A DNA stretch of 33,513 nucleotides from DAOMFM01 sp035429825 (GCA_044224215.1 JBGAKX010000041.1:1-33513), one strand, 5' to 3'. Positions 1-11,662 are shown, counted from the first letter of the stretch. Made by a program: numbers and translations. Notes: generated by a model not told the origin, from the sequence alone.

Positions 1-69
1 CGGATGGACGTCAAGCGACTGACGCCGCCAATCCCAGGCGAGCACTTGCGCAGTCATTGAGTCGTAGAC

Positions 70-99
70 GAACGCAGATATTCGCGAATATCTGCGTTC
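70..99. repeat. 30-bp perfect palindrome at the 3' end of the Fic-like gene
   Basis: Positions 70-99 read identically on both strands (core GCAGATATTCGCGAATATCTGC). The palindrome overlaps the stop codon of the minus-strand Fic-like gene (98-100). The GCAGAT/ATCTGC units resemble short dispersed repeats seen in many bacterial genomes, and a related palindrome lies at 25141-25162. As RNA it would fold into a long hairpin, but there is no T-tract, so it is not a classical intrinsic terminator. Confidence 0.7.
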
Positions 100-814
100 A
101 TCTGCGGCCTGCGTACCTGCTCGCGAGGTCGCCTGCGAGCGTCAGCTCGACCGACTGTGCCAGCAGGTCGACGATCGGCTGTGTATCCATGTGCATCGCG
201 TGCAGGATCGCACGCCGGTAGTCCGCTTCGAGCTCGCTGCGGACGATCGCCGGTGGCCACCCCTCCCGCAGCAGAAACAGCTGCGCCGCAATGCGCGCCG
301 TCAGCTCGTTGCTTGACGGGAACGGCTGCAGGTCGCAGATCCGCACCATGGCGAGCGCCGTCTGTTCGACGGGATGAAAGTCGCCGAGAAAACTCGGCGC
401 CGTGAACCAGTCCGCCGCATTTCCCAGAAGCGCCTCGAGCGTCTCGGGCGGCGGCGATTCGTGCCCCTGGTAGGCCGCAACCGGCGGCCCGTCGCGAAGC
501 GTCCCCCCGCGCACGGGATCCACGAGCCCGTTGATCTCGAGAAGCAGCGACGGCGTCAGCTCCAGACCCTCAGCGACGGCCTCGCGCACGCGCGCGACCG
601 CCGCCTCAACGGGCGCCGCCGCCTCGTCGGTCGGATCGACCCCTTTGATCAACAGCGCGTGATGCACAAGTTGCGCATCAAGCCAGCGCCGATCAGCTGG
701 TCCACGCTCGGGATCGGCCACAAGGGATCGGTCATATGCCTCGCGCAGCGTTCGCAATCGCTCGACCCAGTCATAGGCGGCGCGCTTGCTGTGAAGGATC
801 GGCAACTCGGCCAT
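98..814 (-). CDS. Fic-domain-like protein with degenerate active site (pseudo-Fic)
   Basis: The protein has 238 residues. Residues 147-190 follow the Fic core closely: HPVEQTALAMVRI, then QPFPSSNELTAR (163-174), then LLREGWPP. In active Fic enzymes the second block is HPFx(D/E)GNGRxxR. Here the catalytic His is Gln163, the acidic residue is Ser167, and GNGR has become SNEL; only P, F, N and the distal R remain. An N-terminal stretch LLIKGVDPTDE (54-64) sits where class II Fic proteins carry an inhibitory SxxxEG motif, and it has Lys in place of Glu. AMPylation or phosphorylation by the usual mechanism is therefore unlikely, and a binding or scaffold role is my inference. It is transcribed away from the EF-Tu-like gene at 821, with only 6 bp between the start codons. 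The frame is intact and ends inside a palindrome. The Fic fold assignment is fairly sure; the role is unknown. Confidence 0.72.
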   Translation of the reverse strand: MAELPILHSKRAAYDWVERLRTLREAYDRSLVADPERGPADRRWLDAQLVHHALLIKGVDPTDEAAAPVEAAVARVREAVAEGLELTPSLLLEINGLVDPVRGGTLRDGPPVAAYQGHESPPPETLEALLGNAADWFTAPSFLGDFHPVEQTALAMVRICDLQPFPSSNELTARIAAQLFLLREGWPPAIVRSELEADYRRAILHAMHMDTQPIVDLLAQSVELTLAGDLASRYAGRR

Positions 815-1458
815 GCCGTGATGATAGCGTATGATCCTCGCGATTTGGCGGACTCCGACGATCAGGATGCGGTTCGACGCCGATGGCTGGCCCGGCTTGG
901 CCGGAGCGCCGAGCTCGACTATCCATTGCTGCTCGTGTCGAACGTCTGGCGACCGTCGCCAGGCGTCTCGATCGCCACGTGCGAAGTTGCGTCGGGCCGG
1001 GTCTCATCCGGCGACACGCTCGAGGCCAGCGGATACATCGACGCGCCGCTCGAGGTTCGAGTCATGCGGATCGATCGGGCTGATGACGCCCAGACCGTTG
1101 TTACGGCACCCGTCGCCGACGCGGGACAGATCGTCGGCGTGACGCTCGCACACGATGCGGCGTCGAGCGTCGAGCCCGGCCAATGCGTCGCGCCGCCCGG
1201 ACGCATCACGACGACGCGCGAGATCTCGGCCGACGTCTGGCTTCTGTCCGAGCTCGAGGTCGACGTCAGCGGCTCGGACAAGCGGCGCCTGCTGCGCCAC
1301 CTCGTGTACGGACAAGGCCTGGAGCTGTTCTTCCACACACGGAGCGTCCCGGCGTCGCCGCTCGCGACGTGGGCGCCGCAGTTCGGCCGCGAATATGCGC
1401 TCGGGTTTCGGCTGGCGGAGACCGTTCCGCTGTACGAGGGAACGCGCTTCGGCGTTCG

Positions 1459-4695
<3,237 letters not shown>

Positions 4696-4722
4696 CTTTC
4701 GGCCCGTATCAGGCGGAGCGCA

Positions 4723-4752
4723 ATGCTACACGAGCGCTTGCAGCAGGGTCAA
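4723..4752 (-). promoter_or_regulatory. Candidate sigma-70 promoter of carB
   Basis: On the minus strand, TTGACC (4752-4747) and TAGCAT (4728-4723) are separated by 18 nt and point at carB, whose start codon is 27 nt downstream of the -10 box. The -35 matches consensus at five of six bases and the -10 at four of six. Just upstream lies an inverted repeat CCGGCAA-G-TTGCCGG (4762-4776) that could be an operator. Not tested. Confidence 0.45.
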
Positions 4753-4823
4753 ACGACTGATCCGGCAAGTTGCCGGCGTTGTGGGGTGTGGGCTCCTGTG
4801 TTAGCTTAGGCCGAAGTTCGTCA

Positions 4824-5978
4824 ATGGGTTATCGACATATGACACAGAGCTCGGCTGTCGTGTTCGCGCTGCGGTGTGCCTTGCCGTTCGGCCTCGCCGT
4901 CCTCCTGATTCCGGCCACCGTTCCAGCGCACGCGCAGGAACCGGCGCCCGCGCCGCCCGAGACTGCCACGCAGGCTCCGGAGGCGACGCCGACGACACCA
5001 CCGCCCGCCGCGCAGGATCGTCCAGCGGACAACCGTGCCGAGTTCGACGCAGCCACGATGCCGCTGCTCCAGTATTCGGATCCGATCGGTCGCTACGGGT
5101 TCACCGCACCCGCGCAGTGGGGTCAGCTTCCGGGGCCGTCGCAGGACGAGGTCGTGTTCCAGAGCGAGACGGGCGACAGCATCCGCGTGTCGATCTCGCC
5201 ACTCCAGGTCGATGCCAAGGCATTCCAGTCGGCGTACGTCGACACCTACCTGAAGGTGCTTCAGCAGTCGTTCGATCACGTTCGGTACGTCGGCGCGCGC
5301 TCGGTCGAAATTTCGGGCCGCAAGGCGACCGACTATGTGTTCTCGGCCAATTTCGGCTACTCGCCTGCGGTCCTGCACCAGGTCGTGCTGCTGGGGAACA
5401 AGGAGGTGCTCTACATCACCTTCGCCGGCTTTGGCTTGTCGCGCATCGTGTCCGAGCAGCTGTTTCAGACCGCGCTGCTGTCGTTCTGGGTAAGCCCCGG
5501 TTTTGGCGGCGCGGCGACGGCGGGACTTGCGGATCCCGACGCTCCGGCGTTCGTGATCGCGGTGCCGGAAGGGTGGGTCGACCAGGGCGGCGTCGACGGC
5601 AACAGTCACATGTTCCGGCCACGCGGGTCGCGGCCGACGTCGGCGTACATCAGCACCCGCGTGACAAAGCTCGACCCGAATTCACCGTACGCATCGATCA
5701 ACGACGCGTTCGTCACCGCGTACGCGGACGGGCTGAAGGCACAGCATCCACAGGGCACGTTCGAGATGAAGGCCATCACGAGGATCTTTCTCGGGAAGGA
5801 GGCCGCGGTTCGATACGACTATGGCTACATCTCGAATTACGGCATCCGTCGCGCCATCACGGTCCTCACGGTGAGGAAGGGGTATCTCGTCGGAGTAACG
5901 TGCGACGCCGTTGACCAGGCGTTCTCGCTGTTCAACGGGGTGTTCGAGAACCTGGTGTCGTCGCTCCGGTTCAAGTAG
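4824..5978 (+). CDS. Secreted protein with two PsbP/DcrB-like repeats
   Basis: With ATG 4824 the protein has 384 residues; ATG 4839 (379 residues) is an equal choice, and neither has a good ribosome-binding site. The N-terminus is a signal peptide with hydrophobic core LPFGLAVLLIPATV and cleavage expected after AHA. A Pro/Ala/Thr-rich linker of about 45 residues follows. Two similar segments come next: about residues 78-225 (YSDPIGRYGFTAPAQW onward) and about 235-384 (DPDAPAFVIAVPEGWV onward). Each starts with a short hydrophobic strand leading to 'xxPxxW', as in DUF1795/DcrB and PsbP-type folds. The protein is probably periplasmic or surface-exposed. It diverges from carB and converges on the transglycosylase 24 bp away. 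The fold call is tentative and no function is proposed. Confidence 0.75.
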   Translation: MGYRHMTQSSAVVFALRCALPFGLAVLLIPATVPAHAQEPAPAPPETATQAPEATPTTPPPAAQDRPADNRAEFDAATMPLLQYSDPIGRYGFTAPAQWGQLPGPSQDEVVFQSETGDSIRVSISPLQVDAKAFQSAYVDTYLKVLQQSFDHVRYVGARSVEISGRKATDYVFSANFGYSPAVLHQVVLLGNKEVLYITFAGFGLSRIVSEQLFQTALLSFWVSPGFGGAATAGLADPDAPAFVIAVPEGWVDQGGVDGNSHMFRPRGSRPTSAYISTRVTKLDPNSPYASINDAFVTAYADGLKAQHPQGTFEMKAITRIFLGKEAAVRYDYGYISNYGIRRAITVLTVRKGYLVGVTCDAVDQAFSLFNGVFENLVSSLRFK

Positions 5979-6002
5979 ACAGCGGAGCGGGCTCGACGGA
6001 AC

Positions 6003-6812
6003 TCAGGGCTGGACCGGAGCCACGGGTGCGTCGCTCGAATGCGTCGCCTCTTCGTCGAACTTCACGCTGATCAGCCATCCGCCGGACGGCGGCCGGTAGG
6101 CAATCGCCGCGGCCGGATCGGGCGCAGCGGCCTGCGTCGCCGCGGGCCGGATCGCGGACATTCCAGCGTTCTGGCTGTAATAACGGCCAGCGATCGTTCG
6201 CACGTAGTTCTGCGTTTCCAGAAACGGCGGAATCCGACGGCCGTACCGGTCAACCGCCGACTCGCCGGCGTTGTACCCGGCGAGCGCGAGCTCGACGCTT
6301 CCACCGAACCGATCGAGCAGGAACCTGAGGTAGCGCGTGCCGGCATGAATGTTCTGCCGTGCGTCAAAGAGATCCACGACCCCGAAACGACGCGCCGTCT
6401 CGGGCATGAGCTGCATGTAACCCGAGGCCCCCTTGGGCGAAACCGCGTACCGCCTGAATCCGGACTCGGCCCGCATGACCGCAGTCACCAGGCACGGATC
6501 GACTCCGTACCGTGCGCCGGCCTCGCGCACAAAGGCATCGACCGTCGCGTCGCCCGTCGAGCACTGTGTCGGCATCGAGCGGTCCACAGTCAACGTATCA
6601 GCAGGCTTTTCGGTGGCGGTGTCCGCCGCTGGCGGCTCGTCAGGCTTGTTGAAATCGACGAGCATGCCGCTGCCGCTCGAGGGCACGGCCAGCTGCGTCG
6701 ACTCGTGCGGCGTCGGAGGCGGCGTCTGCGCCAATGCGTCGGACGCAAAAAAGCCCATCGCTGCACATGCAGCGATGGCTAATGCAATCCGGGCTGCGGC
6801 TGAAAAAGTCAC
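6003..6812 (-). CDS. Lytic transglycosylase, SLT/family 1 type
   Basis: The protein has 269 residues. A signal peptide occupies residues 1-28 (cleavage near ALAQ). A proline-rich, low-complexity segment to about residue 85 leads into a Slt70-like goose-lysozyme fold at about 88-215. The expected catalytic glutamate is Glu116 in AVMRAESGF, followed by the family signature SPKGASGYMQLMPETA (125-140), then ALAGYNAGESAVDRYG (176-191) and NYVRTIAGRYY. It cleaves the MurNAc-GlcNAc bond of peptidoglycan to give 1,6-anhydro-MurNAc in the periplasm. The gene starts 10 bp after the stop codon of the VirB9-domain gene, so co-transcription is likely; transglycosylases often accompany envelope-spanning machines. 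An intrinsic-terminator-like hairpin lies inside the signal-peptide codons (6747-6778). Confidence 0.92.
   Translation of the reverse strand: MTFSAAARIALAIAACAAMGFFASDALAQTPPPTPHESTQLAVPSSGSGMLVDFNKPDEPPAADTATEKPADTLTVDRSMPTQCSTGDATVDAFVREAGARYGVDPCLVTAVMRAESGFRRYAVSPKGASGYMQLMPETARRFGVVDLFDARQNIHAGTRYLRFLLDRFGGSVELALAGYNAGESAVDRYGRRIPPFLETQNYVRTIAGRYYSQNAGMSAIRPAATQAAAPDPAAAIAYRPPSGGWLISVKFDEEATHSSDAPVAPVQP
6747..6778 (-). terminator. Intrinsic-terminator-like hairpin inside the transglycosylase signal-peptide codons
   Basis: Read on the minus strand there is a 10-bp perfect stem, CCATCGCTGC with GCAGCGATGG, closed by a 4-nt loop (6778-6755). It is followed two bases later by six consecutive T (6752-6747). 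This has all parts of a Rho-independent terminator. It lies 45-76 nt downstream of the stop codon of the VirB9-domain gene and about 35 nt into the transglycosylase coding sequence. It may end upstream transcripts or act as an attenuator. Confidence 0.6.
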
Positions 6813-6822
6813 GAAGGGTATC

Positions 6823-7923
6823 CTACTGCGTTTGCTCGAGAAGGCGAAGCTGAATCACGCGGTCTTTCGACTCGCCGCGAACCATCAGGATAAGCCGCTC
6901 GCCGCGCTCGAGCGCCGGCCGCTCAAAGACGACGACGCCCGACGCGGTCTGGCCGGCAGGCGCCTTGTAGTCTCCGCGCGCCGTGTAGGTCGTCGAGGTG
7001 ACTGGCCGGTCAGACTCGACGCCGCGCACGACAAGCTTTGGTTCGGCATACGTGAGCTCGCCCGCACCGTTGTTTGCAAGCCGGTATCGGACGTAGAGCT
7101 TCCCCTCGAAGATGAACGCGCTGTCGTCCACCGTCAGGTCCATCTGGTCGAGCTGGGCACGACGCTCGCGCAACGGCACCGACGGAAATCCCTGCATGAT
7201 GCCGTCCACGAACCGTCGCGTGGCCATGTCGCCGGCGCGCCGGTCCGCCTCTGCCCGCAACTTGCGCTGCTCGGTCGCCAGCGTGTCGGCGTTCTGCTGG
7301 TCGAGCTCGCGCTGGCGCGCCGCGATCTTGTCGTCGATCTCGTCCTGCATCCGCGACCGCTCTTCCGCGATCTCGCGGCGCGCCGCGGCCTTCTGCTGCT
7401 CGATCTGCTGCGCATACGGCGGCAGGTTGATGTTCACCACTCGGTACGCCTGCGCCGGAGGCACGACCACGAGATCAAAGTTGTAGACGTCGCGGTCCGT
7501 CTTGATGAAGAGGTTCGTCTGACCCTTTGACGCAACCGGCTTGATGAAGACGTCGTTGCCGGTCCGGCTGATCACAAAGCTCCCGGTGTTCGACGTGCTG
7601 TCGAACAGGTCCCCGCAGATCGCCTCCTTGGCCTCGCCCGGCAGCGCGACACGCGTCACGATGTTCTGCGCCGTCCGGATCGTGGTGATCGTATCCGAGT
7701 TCACGTCGACAAAGATGATCCCAGGTGACGACTGAGTGCCCCCGGTCGGCGCCACCGTCGGAACGGGCTTTGGCGCCGGCTGGGCCGGCTTTGGCGCGGT
7801 CTGGCCAGGCTTTGCCGTCGAGCCTGACGCCTGGGCCGCCCTGGATTCCGCTGCGTGGAGACCGACGAAGACCAACACGGTCAGGACGAGTCCGACCGCC
7901 CGGGGAGTTCGAACCTGTGGCAT
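6823..7923 (-). CDS. Secreted protein with VirB9/TrbG (CagX) N-terminal-like domain and coiled coil
   Basis: The ATG at 7923 gives 366 residues and is preceded by AAGGA at a 7-nt spacing, which decides the start. Residues 1-32 are a signal peptide. A Lys/Pro/Ala linker with PKPAQPAPKP repeats runs to about residue 65. About residues 68-155 match the N-terminal domain of VirB9/TrbG: TIRTAQNIVTRVALPG, then GNDVFIKP, then TNLFIKTDRDVYNFDL. In type IV secretion this domain helps build the periplasmic/outer-membrane core. A charged coiled coil follows (about 180-235, rich in Glu, Arg and Gln), then a beta-rich C-terminal region unlike the usual VirB9 C-terminus. No other type IV genes are nearby, so a role in conjugation is unlikely. 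A dedicated envelope complex with the downstream transglycosylase is my inference. Confidence 0.75.
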   Translation of the reverse strand: MPQVRTPRAVGLVLTVLVFVGLHAAESRAAQASGSTAKPGQTAPKPAQPAPKPVPTVAPTGGTQSSPGIIFVDVNSDTITTIRTAQNIVTRVALPGEAKEAICGDLFDSTSNTGSFVISRTGNDVFIKPVASKGQTNLFIKTDRDVYNFDLVVVPPAQAYRVVNINLPPYAQQIEQQKAAARREIAEERSRMQDEIDDKIAARQRELDQQNADTLATEQRKLRAEADRRAGDMATRRFVDGIMQGFPSVPLRERRAQLDQMDLTVDDSAFIFEGKLYVRYRLANNGAGELTYAEPKLVVRGVESDRPVTSTTYTARGDYKAPAGQTASGVVVFERPALERGERLILMVRGESKDRVIQLRLLEQTQ

Positions 7924-8009
7924 GTAGTGATCCTTGCTCGAAATAGTGCCATGGAAGCGTGCGAAATGGCACACACAGGTGCGTCTGCGCACGGCTTCCC
8001 GCGGGCGGG

Positions 8010-9116
8010 CTACCCGTTCGCTCGCTCGAACTCCTTCATGAAGTCGACGAGCGTCCGGACGCCTTCGGCTGGAAACGCGTTGTAGATCGACGCGCGAATC
8101 CCGCCGACGGACCGGTGCCCCTTGAGGCCGTCGAGACCTGCCGCCGTCGCTTCCGCAACGAACTTCTTCTCGAGCTCCTCGTTCGGAAGCCGGAAGCAGA
8201 CATTCATCCGCGAGCGGCTCGCCGTGTCGGCCGTTCCCCGATAGAACTCGGTCGCATCGATCGCATCGTACAGGTGATCCGCCTTGTCCTTGTTGATCTT
8301 CTCCATCGCCGAGATCCCGCCGAGGTTCTTGAGCCACTTGGCGACGAGCCCGACGACGTAGATCGCGAAACACGGAGGCGTGTTGTAGAGCGACTCCTTG
8401 GCGGCGTGCACCGAGTAGTCGAGCATCGTCGGCAGTCCTTCGGGACGGCGTGCGAGCATGTCGTCGCGGATCAGCACGAACGTCACGCCCGCCGGGCCCA
8501 TGTTCTTCTGCGCGCCGCCATAGATCAGCGCGTACTTCGAGACGTCGATCACGCGGCTCAGGATGTCGGACGACGCGTCGCAGACGAGCGGCACCGACCC
8601 GACCTCGGGCTCGGCGAAGAACTCCGTTCCAAAGATCGTGTTGTTCGACGTGAAGTGTGCATATGCGGCGTTCGGGTCGAGTTTCAGCTCTGACTGTCCG
8701 GGGATGCGACAGAAGTTCTCGGATTCGGTCGTCGCCGCGATGTTGACGCCTCCGACCTTTGCCGCCTCCTTGACGGCCGCCTTCGACCACGCACCGGTGA
8801 CGATGTAGTCGGCGGATCCGTCCTTTGGCAGCAGGTTCATCGGGACCATCGAGAACTGCAGTGACGCGCCGCCCTGGAGGAACAACGCGTGGTAGCCCTC
8901 CGGAACGTTCAGCAGTTCGCGGAGATCGGCCTCGGCCTGCTTGATGATCGCGTCGTAGGCCTTCGAGCGATGGCTCATCTCGAGCACGGACATTCCCGCG
9001 CCCTTGTGGTTGAGCATCTCCTGCTGCGCCTCCTCGAGGACCTCGACGGGCAGACACCCGGGACCTGCGCTGAAGTTGAATACGCGACCCGCCTTTGCTT
9101 TTTCGCTGCTGCTCAT
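8010..9116 (-). CDS. serC: Phosphoserine aminotransferase
   Basis: The protein has 368 residues, close to the family norm of about 360. It converts 3-phosphohydroxypyruvate and glutamate to O-phosphoserine, the second step of the phosphorylated serine pathway, in the cytoplasm with pyridoxal phosphate. Diagnostic segments: NFSAGPGCLP (14-23), MSVLEMSHRS (42-51), LFLQGGASLQF (79-89), VCDASSDI (178-185), and the PLP-lysine motif YGGAQKNMGPAG with Lys204. The C-terminus has GHRSVGGIRASIYNAF. The start codon is set by a strong AAGGAG six bases upstream. The gene lies 47 bp downstream of the disrupted serA and is probably in the same transcript as DUF1015-serA-serC. Confidence 0.97.
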   Translation of the reverse strand: MSSSEKAKAGRVFNFSAGPGCLPVEVLEEAQQEMLNHKGAGMSVLEMSHRSKAYDAIIKQAEADLRELLNVPEGYHALFLQGGASLQFSMVPMNLLPKDGSADYIVTGAWSKAAVKEAAKVGGVNIAATTESENFCRIPGQSELKLDPNAAYAHFTSNNTIFGTEFFAEPEVGSVPLVCDASSDILSRVIDVSKYALIYGGAQKNMGPAGVTFVLIRDDMLARRPEGLPTMLDYSVHAAKESLYNTPPCFAIYVVGLVAKWLKNLGGISAMEKINKDKADHLYDAIDATEFYRGTADTASRSRMNVCFRLPNEELEKKFVAEATAAGLDGLKGHRSVGGIRASIYNAFPAEGVRTLVDFMKEFERANG

Positions 9117-9163
9117 TGCTGTCTCCTTGATCTCGGTGGCTGTTGGGTGTTCGGTCCCGACCG

Positions 9164-10299
9164 TCAGGTCAGGTTCAGTACTTCGGTCGCGAGCACGTGC
9201 TCGTTGTCGCAGATGATCGCGAGCAGGTCGTCCGATGGCGCGGCGTCGAGGTGGATGCGAGCGATCGCCGCCTCGGCGCCGTCGAACACGATGTTCTCCA
9301 TCTCCTGCACGTTGATTCCCGCGGTCCGGAGCGCATTCAGGACATGCGCCAGCACGCCAACGCGGTCGCGGTGGCGGACGACGATCATGTGCGTCGCCGG
9401 CGTTCGCTCCGCGAGATTCACGACGTTCGGAACCCTGCCCGATTCCTTGTACTCGCGCACGATGCGGAGCGTCTCGTTCGCGATGGCGTCCTGAGCCTGG
9501 TCCGTCGAGGCGCCGATGTGGTGCGTGACGTACACGCCGGCCAACGCGGCAATCGGGACGTTGACGTCGGCGGTTCCCGTGGCGGGCTCGCCGTCGAACA
9601 CGTCGAGGCCGGCCCGAATTCCCTTTTCGGCGATGGCGCGCTCGAGGACGGCCTGGTCGACGATCTCGGCGCGCGACGTGTTGATCAGGATGGTGCCGGG
9701 ACGCATGGCGCCGATGATCGACTCGCCGATCTTGCCCCGTGTTCCGTCATTCAGCGAGAGATGGACGCTGAGGACGTCGGCGGCTGCCGCGACCTCTTCC
9801 GGCTCCTCGAACAGCGTGATTCCCATCTCGGCAGCCCGCGCGTAGGTCATCGGCCGGCTCCAGCCGACGACGTTCATGCCGAACGCCTTGGCTCGGGGAA
9901 TCATCTCCTGCCCGATCCTGCCGAGGCCGATCAGGCCAAGCGTGCGGCCGTAGAGCCCGCGCGCCTTTCCGTACTCCTTCTTGTTCCACACGCCGCGCCG
10001 GATGTCGGCGACGTTGTCTGCGATCCGCCGATCGAGGGACAACATCAGCCCGAACGCGAGCTCCGCGACCGCGACCGCGTTCTTGCCGGGGCAGTTCGAG
10101 ACGTAGATCCCGCGCACCGAGGCCGCCTTCACGTCGATGGTGTTGTAGCCGGCGCCGGCAGCACGTCGGCGCCCGTGTCGCGAACCGCGGCGACGAGCGC
10201 GTCCTCCTTCAGGTCAGCGTCGACGACGACGTCGCAGCCGATCGACTGCAACTCGGCAACGCCCGTTGCAGGAAACTTGTCAGCAATCAGAATCTTCAT
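9164..10299 (-). pseudogene. serA: D-3-phosphoglycerate dehydrogenase, broken by an internal deletion and frameshift
   Basis: A normal SerA N-terminus starts at ATG 10299 (MKILIADKFPATGVAELQ) and stays recognisable to GADVL (residue 47). It then runs out of frame to a stop at 10129. The rest continues in a frame shifted by 2 nt (mod 3) from AGAGYNTIDVKAAS (about 10150), and that frame is open to 9164. It contains the Rossmann motif TLGLIGLGRIGQEM, the catalytic-region motifs INTSRAEIVD and VTHHIGAST, and a C-terminal ACT domain (HMIVVRHRDRVGVLAHVLN). By comparison with the family, about 23 residues (roughly 65-75 nt) between ADVL and AGAGYN are missing. The open part could start at GTG 10132 (322 residues), but without a complete N-terminal substrate domain. 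This is either a true lesion or an assembly or sequencing error in a GC-rich spot; intact serC next door favours the latter or a recent mutation. Confidence 0.8.
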
Positions 10300-10347
10300 A
10301 GATCTCGTTTCGGTTGAGGATCGGATGTTTCGCCGCGCGCGGAACGT

Positions 10348-11571
10348 CTAGATCCGATGACAGACCAGTCCGTCCCTGAGCTTTGGTTCGAACCAGGTCG
10401 ATTTGGGCGGCATGATCTCGCCGGCATCCGCGATGCGCATCAGGTCGTCGAGCGTCGTGGGATGAAGCGAGAATCCGACCGCTGCACGGCCCGAATCCAC
10501 GAGTCGGACGAGCTCGCCCGTTCCGCGGATTCCTCCGACAAAGTCGATTCGCTTGTCGGTGCGCGGGTCTTCGACGCCGAGCACCGGGGCGAGCAGGCGG
10601 TCCTGCAACACGCTCACGTCGAGCGACGCGATGGGATCCGATGCGTCGATGCTTCCGGCGGGCGGCCTGAGCCCGTACCAGTGTCCATCCAGGTACATCG
10701 AGAACTCGCCGCGTGCCGGATCGGCGCCGGCGTCCTCCGTCACCTCGAAGTGCGTGCGAACCGCTGCGAGGAACGCGTCCGTCGACAGTCCGTTCAGGTC
10801 CTTGACCACGCGGTTGTACGGCAGGATGCGCAGCTGGTCGGCCGGGAAGACGACTGCCAGCACAAAGTTGTAATCCTCGTCGCCCGTGTGGTGCGGGTTG
10901 GCTGCGGCGCGGGCAGCGCGCGCACGGCTGGCGGACGCCGAGCGATGATGTCCGTCGGCGACGTACAGCGCCGGTACGCCTCCAAACAGCTCGACGAGGG
11001 GATCGCTGTCCGGCACGCGCCACATCGTGTGTGAAATCCCGTCCGGCGCAACGAAGTCGTAGAGTGGCTTGCCGTTCCGAATCGCGGCCACTGCCGCGTC
11101 GATCGCCGCGACGCCGCGATAGGTCAGAAAGACGAGCCCGGTCTGCGCGCCGATCGTCAGCAGGTGGCGCGTCCGGTCGTCCTCCTTGTCCTTTCGCGTT
11201 CGCTCGTGTTTCTTGATCAGGTCGCTGTCGTACTCGTCGATCGAGCAGCACGCGACGACGCCTGTCTGTTCGTGCACGCCCATTTTGAGCGTGTAGACAT
11301 AGAGCGCCGGCTCGGCGTCGGTCGCGAGCGGGCATTCGTCGATCAGCCGCTGGAAATTCTCGGCCGCCTTGGCGTACACGGCGTCGGAGTAGAGGTCGGT
11401 TCCGGCGGGCAGGTCGATCTCGGGCCGCGAGACGTGGAGAAAGCTCCACGGATTGCCTTTGGCAAGCTCGGCGGCCTCGGCCGAGTTGACGACGTCGTAC
11501 GGAACGGCGGCGACGTCGGCAACCCTCTCAACGGGTGGACGGACCGCTCGAAACGGGCGAATCAAGGACAT
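10348..11571 (-). CDS. DUF1015 family protein
   Basis: The protein has 407 residues, the usual size for DUF1015 proteins. Family hallmarks are LIRPFRAVRPP at the start, AAVPYDVVNSAEAA (21-34), NPWSFLHVSRPE (40-51), the highly conserved ADGHHRSASA (205-214), and the C-terminal MPPKSTWFEPKLRDGLV. Biochemical function is unknown to me. The DGHHR signature recalls the Asp-Gly-His-His-Arg motif of ParB-like nucleotide-hydrolysing folds, including free-serine kinases, and genes of this family are often neighbours of serA/serC, as here. A role in serine or phosphoserine metabolism is inference. GAGGAG lies 11 nt upstream of the ATG. serA begins 48 bp downstream, so this is probably the first gene of the serine operon. 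Confidence 0.88.
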   Translation of the reverse strand: MSLIRPFRAVRPPVERVADVAAVPYDVVNSAEAAELAKGNPWSFLHVSRPEIDLPAGTDLYSDAVYAKAAENFQRLIDECPLATDAEPALYVYTLKMGVHEQTGVVACCSIDEYDSDLIKKHERTRKDKEDDRTRHLLTIGAQTGLVFLTYRGVAAIDAAVAAIRNGKPLYDFVAPDGISHTMWRVPDSDPLVELFGGVPALYVADGHHRSASASRARAARAAANPHHTGDEDYNFVLAVVFPADQLRILPYNRVVKDLNGLSTDAFLAAVRTHFEVTEDAGADPARGEFSMYLDGHWYGLRPPAGSIDASDPIASLDVSVLQDRLLAPVLGVEDPRTDKRIDFVGGIRGTGELVRLVDSGRAAVGFSLHPTTLDDLMRIADAGEIMPPKSTWFEPKLRDGLVCHRI

Positions 11572-11662
11572 TGGGCGACACGCTCCTCACGCTGCGGGTT
11601 CGGAACGCAATATTCTGGCGACGATGGGGTGACTGGTCAAGCGACCGGCTGCCGCAACGCGA

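Noticed and set aside
374..820. N-terminal extension of the EF-Tu-like reading frame
   Set aside because: The frame stays open because it is antisense to the Fic-like gene; the residues are Arg-rich and resemble no G domain.
7924..9057. Extension of the VirB9-domain frame across serC
   Set aside because: It runs through serC in another frame; the signal peptide and ribosome-binding site at 7923 give the true start.
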